This document shows, piece after piece, positions 7,137 to 13,108 of a stretch of 13,145 bases of DNA. The first letter of the stretch is position 1, and every line of letters begins with the position of its first letter. Source of the DNA: a bacterium (GTDB taxonomy: Bacteria; Chloroflexota; Dormibacteria; Aeolococcales; Bog-877). Location: NCBI GenBank assembly GCA_021798435.1, contig JAJZGN010000032.1:1-13145 (forward strand). The letters run 5' to 3'. The notes beneath the pieces are model-generated. The model was given only the letters and a program-made list of their open reading frames with translations. It did no database searches and was not told the DNA's origin. A program made the translations under genes and the position numbers.

Positions 7137-7142
7137 AGCCTA
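7137..7142 (-). promoter_or_regulatory. Putative -10 box (TAGGCT) of the TetR gene
   Basis: Read on the minus strand this is TAGGCT, abutting the operator at 7143-7164, which would therefore cover the spacer and -35 zone. It would give an approximately 34-nt leader containing GAGGAG before the TTG start. No convincing -35 hexamer is visible. Confidence 0.3.
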
Positions 7143-7164
7143 CCTGAATGAACGTTCATTCAGG
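7143..7164. promoter_or_regulatory. Perfect 22-bp palindromic TetR operator
   Basis: The 22 bases are exactly self-complementary; the central part reads TGAATGAACGTTCATTCA. The AATGAACGTTCATT core is a well-known type of operator for TetR/AcrR-family repressors. It lies 46 bp from the TetR start and 22 bp from the chosen MMPL start, abutting or overlapping both candidate promoters, so it can control both divergent genes at once. Confidence 0.85.
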
Positions 7165-7173
7165 AGGTCCACC

Positions 7174-7178
7174 GGAGG
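7174..7178 (+). promoter_or_regulatory. Ribosome binding site GGAGG deciding the MMPL start
   Basis: GGAGG stands 8 nt before the TTG at 7187, ideal spacing. An earlier in-frame ATG at 7148 lies inside the operator palindrome and has no ribosome binding site, so the TTG is the better start. A second AGGAGG at 7162-7167 is too far from the TTG (19 nt). Confidence 0.65.
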
Positions 7179-7186
7179 CCGCCACC

Positions 7187-9469
7187 TTGCCCTTCGCTCG
7201 CCTCGGGGCCTTCGCCCACCGCCACCGACGGTCCATCCCGGTGGGGGGCCTGGCGCTCATGGTCCTGCTCCTCGTGCTGTCCGGGCCGCTCGGCGGTTCC
7301 CTCCAGGCGGGGGGCTTCTCGGTCCCCGGCTCGCAGAGCCAGCGCGCCAGCCAGCTCCTCACCCGCCACTTCGGGGCCGCCACCACCCAGCTGCTGCTGG
7401 TGTACCGCAGCCCCCGCCCCGACGTGACCAGCCCGGGGGTCCAGGCGGAGGTGGCCGCCAGTTTCGCCCGTCTCGCCCGTCGGCCGGAGGTCTCCTCGGT
7501 CCAGACCTACGCCAGCACCCAGCTCCCGATCTTCATCGGGGACCGGGGTTATGAGACCTTCGCAGTGGTCAGCCTCAAGTTGAGCGAGGTGGCGGCGACC
7601 GACCAGCTGGCCAATCTGAAGTCCTATCTCAGCCGTCCCAAGGGGCTCACCATGTGGGTGACCGGCTCGGCTCCAATCGACGCGCTCTACAACAGCGCCT
7701 TGGAGGCACAGCTCCGGACCGCTGAGCTGATCGCCCTGCCCGTCTCCCTGCTCCTCCTGCTCCTGGTCTTCGGCTCGGTCACGGCGGCCCTCCTTCCCCT
7801 CCTCATCGCCGGGCTGGCAGTTCCCACCGCCCTCTCGGTGATCCGCCTGATCGCGGCTCACTTCTCGATGTCCATCTTCGTGACCAACGTGGCCACGATC
7901 GTGGGGCTGGGGCTGGCCATCGACTACTCGCTCTTTTTCGTCAAGCGCTTTCGGGAGGAGCTGACCCAGAGTCCCCCCGAGGTGGCGGTGGTGGCGGCCA
8001 CCGCCAGCGCCGGCAAGGCGGTGGCCATCTCCGGCACCGCCGTCGCCCTGGGCCTGCTCTCCCTGACCCTCTTCCCGGCGACCGCGCTCGGGAGCATGGG
8101 GATCGGAGGGGTGGTGGTGGTGGCCTGCACCCTCCTCTTCGCCCTCACCGTCCTGCCGGCCATCCTCTCCCTCCTCGGCCACCGGCTCAACTGGCTCACC
8201 CTGAGGCGCGGGCTGCGGGGCGCGACCGACCTCACCCATCACCAGTCCAGCTTCTGGGGGTGGGCCGGTGAGCGGGTGATGCGCCACCCGGTGGCGATCG
8301 CCCTCCCGGTGGCGGTGGTCCTGCTCGCGGTGGGCACTCCCTTTCTCAGCCTTCGGCTCTCCACCGGGGCCAGCGTCCAGGAGATCCCCGCCGGACCGGC
8401 CCGCACCGGATACGCCCAGCTGGTGGGCAACTTTCCCCAGGCCGGCGGGGTGAACGACCTCAACATGGTGGTGGACTACGGCCACCAGCTGAGTGGGCGG
8501 CTGACCCCCTCCCAGCAGTCGGCTCTCAGCTCCTACCTCGCCAGGGCGGAGCGGCTACCGGGGGTGCAGGGGGTGGACGGCGTGCTCTCGCCGCCCCCGG
8601 GGGTGCCTGGGAGGCTCTATCGGGGGTTGCTCAGCGGGCCCGCGGCGCAGCGTCCAGCCGGGGTCCAGAAGTACATCGCGGGCTACCTGGCCGGCCCGGT
8701 CGCCCAGTTCGAGGTCTCCTCGGGCTACGGCCCCGACTCCAGTTCGGGGGCCAGGCTGGTGTCTCAGCTGCGGCAACTGGCTCCGCCCTCCGGGACCACG
8801 GTCCTCTACGGAGGCGGGGCGGCTGTCTCGGTGGACTTCCTGGCCGCCTTCGCCGGCACCATCCCCTGGGCGGTGGCCATGGTGGTGTTGGCCACCATGG
8901 CGGTCCTGTTCCTCACCTTCGGCTCGGTGGTGCTGCCCATCAAGGCCGTGCTGATGAGCCTCATCTCCATCAGCGCCGCCTTCGGCGCCATGGTCTGGAT
9001 CTTCCAGGAGGGCCACCTCTCCCGCCTGCTGGACTTCACCTCTCCCGGCTCCATCACCGCCACCGACCCGGTGTTGATGTTCGCCTTCATCTTCGGGCTC
9101 TCCATGGACTACGAGGTCTTCCTGCTGACCCGGATCCGGGAGCGCTACCTGGCCACGGGGGACAACCGCCGGGCGGTCCAGGAGGGGATGGCCTCGACGG
9201 GTGGGGTGATCACCTCGGCGGCGCTGATCATGATCGCCGTGTTCGGCGCCTTCGCCCTGGGCCACGTCCTGGACATCCAGATCCTGGGGCTGGGGATGGC
9301 CGTGGCGGTGGCGGTTGACGCCAGCCTGGTGCGGGGGGTGATGGTTCCCGCCCTCATGCGCCTGCTCGGCCGGGCCAACTGGTGGGCACCAGGGCCGGCC
9401 CAGCGGCTGGTGGCCCGGCTCGGCCTCTACGAGAGTTCCGCCCCGATCCCTCCGGCGAAGGCCGCCTGA
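7187..9469 (+). CDS. MMPL-family RND transporter
   Basis: A 760-aa inner-membrane exporter of the MMPL branch of the RND superfamily, driven by the proton gradient; members export lipids or drugs, and this substrate is unknown. From the TTG start the protein begins PFARLGAFAHRHRRSIPVGG, the usual cytoplasmic N terminus before TM1 (about 17-33). Two homologous halves are visible, each with one TM helix, a large extracytoplasmic loop and a bundle of five TM helices. The proton-relay Asp-Tyr pairs are Asp246-Tyr247 in VGLGLAIDYSLFFVKRFREEL and Asp641-Tyr642 in FGLSMDYEVFLLTRIRERY, at positions like those of MmpL3. Length is normal for a compact MMPL protein. The gene is controlled by the divergent TetR through the operator 22 bp upstream. 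A hairpin overlaps the stop codon. Confidence 0.93.
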   Translation: MPFARLGAFAHRHRRSIPVGGLALMVLLLVLSGPLGGSLQAGGFSVPGSQSQRASQLLTRHFGAATTQLLLVYRSPRPDVTSPGVQAEVAASFARLARRPEVSSVQTYASTQLPIFIGDRGYETFAVVSLKLSEVAATDQLANLKSYLSRPKGLTMWVTGSAPIDALYNSALEAQLRTAELIALPVSLLLLLLVFGSVTAALLPLLIAGLAVPTALSVIRLIAAHFSMSIFVTNVATIVGLGLAIDYSLFFVKRFREELTQSPPEVAVVAATASAGKAVAISGTAVALGLLSLTLFPATALGSMGIGGVVVVACTLLFALTVLPAILSLLGHRLNWLTLRRGLRGATDLTHHQSSFWGWAGERVMRHPVAIALPVAVVLLAVGTPFLSLRLSTGASVQEIPAGPARTGYAQLVGNFPQAGGVNDLNMVVDYGHQLSGRLTPSQQSALSSYLARAERLPGVQGVDGVLSPPPGVPGRLYRGLLSGPAAQRPAGVQKYIAGYLAGPVAQFEVSSGYGPDSSSGARLVSQLRQLAPPSGTTVLYGGGAAVSVDFLAAFAGTIPWAVAMVVLATMAVLFLTFGSVVLPIKAVLMSLISISAAFGAMVWIFQEGHLSRLLDFTSPGSITATDPVLMFAFIFGLSMDYEVFLLTRIRERYLATGDNRRAVQEGMASTGGVITSAALIMIAVFGAFALGHVLDIQILGLGMAVAVAVDASLVRGVMVPALMRLLGRANWWAPGPAQRLVARLGLYESSAPIPPAKAA

Positions 9470-9484
9470 GCTGGCGGCCAGCTC
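9468..9484 (+). terminator. Hairpin at the MMPL stop codon, possible terminator
   Basis: GAGCTGG and CCAGCTC form a perfect 7-bp stem around a CGG loop, starting within the TGA stop of the exporter gene. No T-run follows, so it is not a canonical intrinsic terminator, but in such high-GC genomes stem-only terminators are plausible. Confidence 0.4.
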
Positions 9485-9495
9485 GTCCGAACGCG

Positions 9496-9501
9496 GATAA
9501 T
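9496..9501 (+). promoter_or_regulatory. Putative -10 box (GATAAT) for the small downstream gene
   Basis: GATAAT differs from TATAAT at one position and lies 6 nt before an in-frame GTG (9508) and 9 nt before the ATG (9511). No Shine-Dalgarno is present, so translation is probably leaderless. Confidence 0.4.
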
Positions 9502-9510
9502 CGCGCCGTG

Positions 9511-9849
9511 ATGACCGCCCCCGAGGAGACCTCCGAGCGGCGTGCTCTGCTGCGCCGGCTGGACGACGTCCTCGAGGCGCTGGAGCAGCTGAACCTCTCC
9601 GAGGCCACCAAGCTTCCGGACCGGGTCCGGCGCTCCCTGGAGGCCCACCAGATCCCCTTCGAGGACGGCGCCGAGGTGCGCATCCTTATCGAGCGGGTCT
9701 GGCGCAAGCAGGAGGCGCACATGCTCAGCCCCCGCCAGGAGCGCCGCCGCAACCCCAGCCGCCGGGCCGGGAGCCGCCGTCATCCCGGCCAGGAGGTGAT
9801 CGAGAGCATCCTGCGCCAGGTTCAGCGGGGGGACGGGCCCCAGGTCTGA
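9511..9849 (+). CDS. Small basic protein, unknown function
   Basis: A 112-aa protein I do not recognise. Residues 1-75 are probably helical and mixed-charge (ERRALLRRLDDVLEALEQLNL, then VRRSLEAHQIPFEDGAEVRILIERVW). A strongly basic stretch follows (RQERRRNPSRRAGSRRHPG), and the C terminus returns to a helix-like VIESILRQVQRG. There is no signal peptide, membrane segment or metal motif. The basic patch could bind nucleic acid, but this is a guess. Either GTG 9508 or ATG 9511 may be the true start; they differ by one residue, and GTG 9508 fits the 6-nt leaderless spacing better. The gene stands alone between the exporter hairpin and a 341-bp gap. Its codon third positions are G/C-rich as in the neighbours, which supports it being real. 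Confidence 0.6.
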   Translation: MTAPEETSERRALLRRLDDVLEALEQLNLSEATKLPDRVRRSLEAHQIPFEDGAEVRILIERVWRKQEAHMLSPRQERRRNPSRRAGSRRHPGQEVIESILRQVQRGDGPQV

Positions 9850-10190
9850 GCGCCTCCCCGCTCGGGCATTGGGGGGGGACCCCGAGAAGGCCGGCCACCG
9901 CCGCCAGCGGTTCCGACGAAGCCTCCGGGTGCCGGTGGGAGCTGAGCCCGAGCGGACCGGACACCAGCGGTCCCGGCGCCTTATCGCCTCTCGAGCCCGG
10001 ACCCCCAACGAAGGGGTTGGCGGTCGAGGGGATGCCATGGGGGGCGTAATCGGCGACCAGCGTCAATAGGGGCGAGAAGGCGCGAGGGGCGAGGGCCCCG
10101 AAGAGTCTCCTCAGGGCCAGCCCGCGGGCGCCCCAGGTTTAGGCATTCGGAGGAGGAGGTGGCGGCGCTGGGCGGCCTATCCTCTGATGG
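9850..10190. other. Gap of 341 bp without a convincing gene
   Basis: No frame here looks like protein: the short open frames on both strands are low-complexity Arg/Gly/Pro strings without motifs or start signals. The segment 9990-10028 can fold: CTCGA pairs with TCGAG, and inside it CCAAC pairs with GTTGG around a GAAGGG loop. GGGGCGAG occurs twice between about 10069 and 10092. The last part holds the EamA promoter box. No riboswitch or small-RNA family was recognised. Confidence 0.5.
10178..10183 (+). promoter_or_regulatory. Putative -10 box (TATCCT) for a leaderless EamA transcript
   Basis: TATCCT fits TAnnnT and lies 7 nt before GTG 10191, matching the leaderless geometry at other starts. 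A GGAGGAGG stretch at about 10149-10158 is too far from the start to act as its ribosome binding site. Confidence 0.4.
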
Positions 10191-11177
10191 GTGAGGCAGG
10201 TGGGGTGGGCGCGCCGCTCGGTGAGTCGTGCGGACCTCCTCATCCTCCTGGTGACGGCCGCCTGGAGCGTGAACGTGGTGGTGGTCAAGGTGGCCCTCCA
10301 GGACAGCGGCCCCCTCTTCTACGCCGCGGTGCGGTTCCTTCTGGGTGGTGCCGGCCTCTGGCTCCTGGCCCGGCGGTTCGAGGGCCCGATCCGCCTCCCG
10401 CGGGGCCGGGACCTCGCCCTGGTCGTCACCGCCGCCGCCCTGGGCACCGCCATCAACCAGGCCAGCTTCACCGGGGCGCTGGCCCTCAACAGCGCCGACT
10501 TCGTGGCCCTGGTGCAGGCGGCGACCCCCCTCATGGTGGCCGGCTGGCTCGCCGCCGTCACGCGGCAGCACTTCGGAAGGAGGGTCTGGCTGGGGCTGGG
10601 GCTGGGACTGGCGGGGCTGGCGCTGGTGGTGGACACCGGTGGCGGCGCCCGGGCCAGCGGGCTCGGCACCGTGGTGGCGCTGATCATGCCCGCCAGCTGG
10701 GCCGCCTACCTCCTGGTGCTGCCCCGCCTGCTGCGGCATCACCGCCCCCTCACCCTCTCCGCCCTGGTGACCCTCCTGGGGGCGCTCATGCTTCTGCCCT
10801 TCGGGGCCCTGGAGGCGGTGACGAGTCCGCCCCGGATCACGCTTGGCTGGTGGGGCCTCTTGGCCTACAGCTCGCTGGTAGCGGTGGTGGTCACCACCTG
10901 GCTGTTCCTCTTTGCCCTGGAGCGGCTGGGGCCGGCCCGGACCTCCACCTACACCTACCTCCAGCCCTTCATGGCGGTGGTGGCCGCGGCCCTCCTGATC
11001 GACGAGGCCGTCCTGCCCCTGCAGCTGCTGGGGGGCGCGATCATGCTCGTGGGGGTGGCTCTGGGGCGGCCGCGTCCGCGCCGGGTGGGCGGTGGCCGGG
11101 ACGGCTCCGGTCCGCTGACGGTGGCTCCGAGCCCCCCGACGGCAGCTCCTCCCGAGGGGGCAGCGTGGAGAAGCTAA
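10191..11177 (+). CDS. EamA/DMT-family transporter
   Basis: A 328-aa inner-membrane protein of the drug/metabolite transporter superfamily with about ten hydrophobic helices in two EamA repeats; such proteins export amino acids, metabolites or drugs, and the substrate cannot be inferred. The first repeat starts ADLLILLVTAAWSVNVVVVK and ends around LGLAGLALVVDTGG (about residue 153), with the signature ALALNSADFVALVQAATPLM. The second has LFALERLGPARTSTYTYLQP followed by IDEAVLPLQLLGGAIMLVGVALG. The C-terminal 45 residues or so are a Gly/Pro/Arg-rich tail. GTG 10191 is chosen by the TATCCT box 7 nt upstream; an in-frame GTG at 10221, closer to the first helix, is an alternative. The TAA stop lies 8 bp before the left arm of the inverted repeat around the VOC gene. 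Confidence 0.87.
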   Translation: MRQVGWARRSVSRADLLILLVTAAWSVNVVVVKVALQDSGPLFYAAVRFLLGGAGLWLLARRFEGPIRLPRGRDLALVVTAAALGTAINQASFTGALALNSADFVALVQAATPLMVAGWLAAVTRQHFGRRVWLGLGLGLAGLALVVDTGGGARASGLGTVVALIMPASWAAYLLVLPRLLRHHRPLTLSALVTLLGALMLLPFGALEAVTSPPRITLGWWGLLAYSSLVAVVVTTWLFLFALERLGPARTSTYTYLQPFMAVVAAALLIDEAVLPLQLLGGAIMLVGVALGRPRPRRVGGGRDGSGPLTVAPSPPTAAPPEGAAWRS

Positions 11178-11184
11178 TGGACTC

Positions 11185-11204
11185 CGGCGGAAGTTCGTGA
11201 CCCA
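11185..11204 (+). repeat. Left arm of a 20-bp inverted repeat
   Basis: The arm starts CGGCGGAAGTTCG and ends GTGACCCA. It is the exact reverse complement of 11853-11872. Outward of the perfect core, 9 of the next 15 bases also pair, so an older, longer repeat reaching the EamA stop codon is possible. Inward bases do not match. Confidence 0.9.
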
Positions 11205-11264
11205 CCTGAGGTTCAAGCCGGGTGGTCGGCGGAGGGAGGTCTGGAGAAGCAATCGAGCGTGTCC

Positions 11265-11279
11265 TGCCGGGTCCCGGCA
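11265..11279. terminator. Hairpin between the convergent EamA and VOC genes
   Basis: TGCCGGG and CCCGGCA pair around a single T (effectively a 6-bp stem with a 3-nt loop). It lies between the ends of two convergent genes, where a bidirectional terminator would fit. There is no T-run on either strand, so the assignment is tentative. Confidence 0.35.
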
Positions 11280-11332
11280 ACCCAACGTAGCGACAGACTG
11301 AGTCCGTGCCTAACCGCCCTTCACGCCAACTC

Positions 11333-11347
11333 CCCCAACGCCTGGGG
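11333..11347 (-). terminator. Weak hairpin just after the VOC gene
   Basis: CCCCA and TGGGG form a 5-bp stem with a 5-nt loop 15 bp beyond the VOC stop codon on the minus strand. It is followed by GAGTT rather than a T-run, so it is only a possible terminator. Confidence 0.25.
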
Positions 11348-11362
11348 TGGAGGTTTGGACGG

Positions 11363-11791
11363 CTAGACCTGATCGTGGCGGGTGCCCAGGTCCTGAAAGA
11401 AGCGCAGCAGGTAGCCATCAGGGTCCGCGACCACGAATTGGCGGTTCCCCGCCAGTCCGCGGGCGGTCCTGTACCACCGCTCTTCCATCGGAACAAGCGG
11501 GGCATGGCCGCCGACCATGACGCGTTCCAGCACTCTATCGACGTGCGAGACCTCGATCTGGAAGTTGATTCCTCTCCCGAACGGATACTCCAGGGGTGCC
11601 GTACGAAAGCGTCGACCCGGGCCATCCGCCTCCTCGATCATGAGGTTGACCCCGTCGAGTTCCAGGTACGCGAACCGCTCCTCGGCGCGCGTATACAGCA
11701 CGGAAAAGCCCAACAAGCCGTAGAAGGCGAGCGAGGTATCAAGATCTGACACGTCAAGTTCAGGGACTAGCCAACTTCGAAAAGCGCCCAT
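11363..11791 (-). CDS. VOC-family protein, bleomycin-resistance/glyoxalase-like
   Basis: A 142-aa protein of the vicinal oxygen chelate superfamily, closest in pattern to bleomycin-resistance-like members that bind and sequester a drug rather than catalyse. It has the paired beta-alpha-beta-beta-beta layout. The first module is SWLVPELDVSDLDTSLAFYGLLGFSVLY with FAYLELDGVNLMIEE. The second is GINFQIEVSHVDRVLERVMVGGHAPLVP with GNRQFVVADPDGYLLRFFQDLG. The frame extends upstream, but the Arg/Pro-rich residues there do not look like protein, so ATG 11791 is the start. A CATGAT box ends 6 nt before it. The gene lies on the opposite strand to its neighbours, has clearly lower GC and uses more A/T-ending codons, and sits inside a 20-bp inverted repeat, all pointing to acquisition. 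The ligand is unknown. Confidence 0.88.
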   Translation of the reverse strand: MGAFRSWLVPELDVSDLDTSLAFYGLLGFSVLYTRAEERFAYLELDGVNLMIEEADGPGRRFRTAPLEYPFGRGINFQIEVSHVDRVLERVMVGGHAPLVPMEERWYRTARGLAGNRQFVVADPDGYLLRFFQDLGTRHDQV

Positions 11792-11797
11792 TCTCCC

Positions 11798-11803
11798 ATC
11801 ATG
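11798..11803 (-). promoter_or_regulatory. Putative -10 box (CATGAT) of the VOC gene
   Basis: On the minus strand CATGAT lies 6 nt before the ATG at 11791, one change from the TATGAT-N6-ATG arrangement of the zincin gene. The GGGAGA in between is too close to the ATG to be a normal ribosome binding site. Confidence 0.3.
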
Positions 11804-11852
11804 GGGGCTCCGCCTGCGCCCGCGCTCGGGGCTTGCTGCCGCGGATCGTGCA

Positions 11853-11872
11853 TGGGTCACGAACTTCCGCCG
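11853..11872 (-). repeat. Right arm of the 20-bp inverted repeat
   Basis: The arm is the exact reverse complement of 11185-11204, with TGGGTCACGAACTTC at its inner end. It lies 62 bp upstream of the VOC start and ends 8 bp before the TAGACT box of the flavoenzyme gene, so the element boundary falls in the promoter zone of that gene. Confidence 0.9.
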
Positions 11873-11880
11873 AGGACCAC

Positions 11881-11886
11881 TAGACT
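11881..11886 (+). promoter_or_regulatory. Putative -10 box (TAGACT) for the flavoenzyme gene
   Basis: TAGACT fits TAnnnT. It would start transcription near 11893, giving a leader of about 41 nt to ATG 11934. Alternatively it would drive leaderless translation from the in-frame GTG at 11892 (5-nt gap). The -35 zone would fall within the right inverted-repeat arm. Confidence 0.35.
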
Positions 11887-11933
11887 CGTTGGTGTCCAGG
11901 TGCTGGGGGGGCGATGATGGGGGTCGGGGCGGC

Positions 11934-13082
11934 ATGACAGGAGCGCGGCCCCTGGTGGGGGTGGTCGGCCTGGGGGCGACGGGCTCCGCCACCGCCTACC
12001 ACCTGGCCCGGCGGGGTGCCCGGGTGGTGGGGCTGGGGGCCTTCGGCCCCGGCCACGACCGGGGCTCATCGCACGGGGAGTCCAGGGTGATCCACCAGGC
12101 CTACTACCCGGATCCCGCCTACGTTCCCCTGGTGCTCCGCGCCTACGAGCTCTGGCGGGAGCTGGAGGGGGAATGCCGCGAGCCGATCCTGAAGATCACC
12201 GGAGGGCTGATCCTGGGGGCCCCGGACGCGGAGCTGGTCCGGGGGGCGCTGGCCAGCTCCCGAATGTACGGACTCGACGCCCGGCTGCTCACCGCCTCCG
12301 AGGTGCGGCGGGAGTTCCCCGCCCTGGACCCGCCTCGCGGCGTCACCGCCCTCCTGGAACCTGGGGCGGGGGTGTTGAAGCCCGAGGCGGGGGTCCTCTG
12401 CCACCTGCGCGCGGCCGCCGGAGCCGGTGCCGCGCTCCGCTTCGGGGAGCCGGCGCTGTCCTGGGCACCCATGGCGGACGGCGTCGAGGTGGAGACGCCC
12501 TTCGAGCAGCTCCGGTTCGACCACCTGGTGCTCACAGCCGGGGCCTGGACCTCGAGGCTGCTCCGAGGATGGCAGCTGCCGCTCACCGTGGAGCGGCAGG
12601 TCATGGTGTGGCTGCGGCCCGCCGCCTCGGGGTCGTTCGCGCCGGACCGGCTGCCCGCCTTCTACTACCAGCACGATCCCGTCCACTCCTGGTACGGCTT
12701 CCCCACCCTGGACGGTGTGACCGTGAAGGTGGCCCGGCACCACGGCGGCGAGCTGACCACCCCCGACTCGGTCGACCGCGAGTGCCACCAGGAGGAGCTG
12801 GCGGCCATCCGGGAGGGGATCGGGGAGGTCGCCCCGTCCCTGCGGGCGGCGCCCGTGGAGCGTGCCCGGGTCGCGCTGGTGACCAATACCCCGGACGGGG
12901 ACTTCGCCCTGGGGCCGCACCCCGAGTGCCCCCGCGTCCAGGTGGCGTGCGGCTTCTCCGGGCACGGATACAAATTCTCCCCGGTGATCGGCGAGATGAT
13001 GGCCGACCTGGTGCTGGAGGGTCGGCCGCGGCGCCCCCTCGGGCCGCTTGAGGCGTCCCGCCTCCTGGAGGTGACAGCTTGA
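11934..13082 (+). CDS. FAD-dependent amine oxidase, sarcosine/N-methyltryptophan oxidase-like
   Basis: A 382-aa flavoprotein of the DAO superfamily, closest to monomeric sarcosine oxidase, which oxidises N-methyl amino acids with O2. The FAD Rossmann motif VGVVGLGATGSATAYHLA is at 8-25, followed by GPGHDRGSSHGESR (38-51). Lys265 and His269 match the oxygen-activating Lys and active-site His of sarcosine oxidase at the same numbering, and Lys347 in FSGHGYKFS matches its Lys348. Three usual residues differ: the acidic residue ending beta-2 is Gly35, the substrate-carboxylate Arg is His54, and the Cys that carries covalent FAD is Ala314. FAD may therefore be held non-covalently and the substrate may differ. 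ATG 11934 is preferred because the conserved domain begins five residues later; GTG 11892 is a longer alternative. Comparison is from memory of the family. Confidence 0.85.
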   Translation: MTGARPLVGVVGLGATGSATAYHLARRGARVVGLGAFGPGHDRGSSHGESRVIHQAYYPDPAYVPLVLRAYELWRELEGECREPILKITGGLILGAPDAELVRGALASSRMYGLDARLLTASEVRREFPALDPPRGVTALLEPGAGVLKPEAGVLCHLRAAAGAGAALRFGEPALSWAPMADGVEVETPFEQLRFDHLVLTAGAWTSRLLRGWQLPLTVERQVMVWLRPAASGSFAPDRLPAFYYQHDPVHSWYGFPTLDGVTVKVARHHGGELTTPDSVDRECHQEELAAIREGIGEVAPSLRAAPVERARVALVTNTPDGDFALGPHPECPRVQVACGFSGHGYKFSPVIGEMMADLVLEGRPRRPLGPLEASRLLEVTA

Positions 13083-13095
13083 GCTGTGGCAGTGA

Positions 13096-13108
13096 CCGCC
13101 TGGGGCGG
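13096..13108 (+). terminator. Short GC hairpin after the flavoenzyme gene
   Basis: CCGCC and GGCGG pair around a TGG loop, 13 bp after the stop codon. There is no T-run. The remaining bases to 13145 contain no supportable gene; a GTG at 13092 opens a frame to the window edge, but it has no start signal and its peptide is uninformative. Confidence 0.25.

Larger units (their letters stand above)
11185..11872. mobile_element. Inverted-repeat-flanked VOC gene cassette, probably acquired
   Basis: A 688-bp segment bounded by a perfect 20-bp inverted repeat and holding a single minus-strand VOC gene between two plus-strand genes. Counting bases 11521-11760 gives 142 G/C of 240 (59%), against 45 of 60 (75%) at 12241-12300, so the content is compositionally foreign. 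There is no transposase, and no clear target-site duplication directly abuts the repeats. It could be a non-autonomous element moved in trans, a cassette swapped by recombination, or an invertible segment. Confidence 0.4.

Noticed and set aside
4961..7147. A 728-codon open plus-strand frame across the lyase, PLP-enzyme and TetR genes
   Set aside because: It is low-complexity Gly/Arg/Pro without motifs, an out-of-frame reading of three genes with clear family signatures. High GC keeps such frames open.
7148..7186. Longer N terminus for the MMPL exporter, starting at ATG 7148
   Set aside because: This ATG lies inside the 22-bp operator and has no ribosome binding site. TTG 7187 has GGAGG at 8 nt and gives the usual MMPL N terminus.
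9725..10069. Short frames on both strands in the gap after the small basic gene (9869-10069 plus, 9725-10066 minus)
   Set aside because: They have no start signals, motifs or protein-like composition, and the minus frame overlaps the small gene's coding strand extensively.
10187..11200. A 337-codon frame starting at ATG 10187 over the transporter gene
   Set aside because: It is the shifted reading of the EamA gene and lacks hydrophobic helices or motifs; the GTG 10191 frame gives the real transporter.
11792..11992. N-terminal extension of the VOC protein upstream of ATG 11791
   Set aside because: The extra residues are Arg/Pro/Ser-rich without domain character. They would run across the right inverted-repeat arm and into the start of the opposite-strand flavoenzyme gene.
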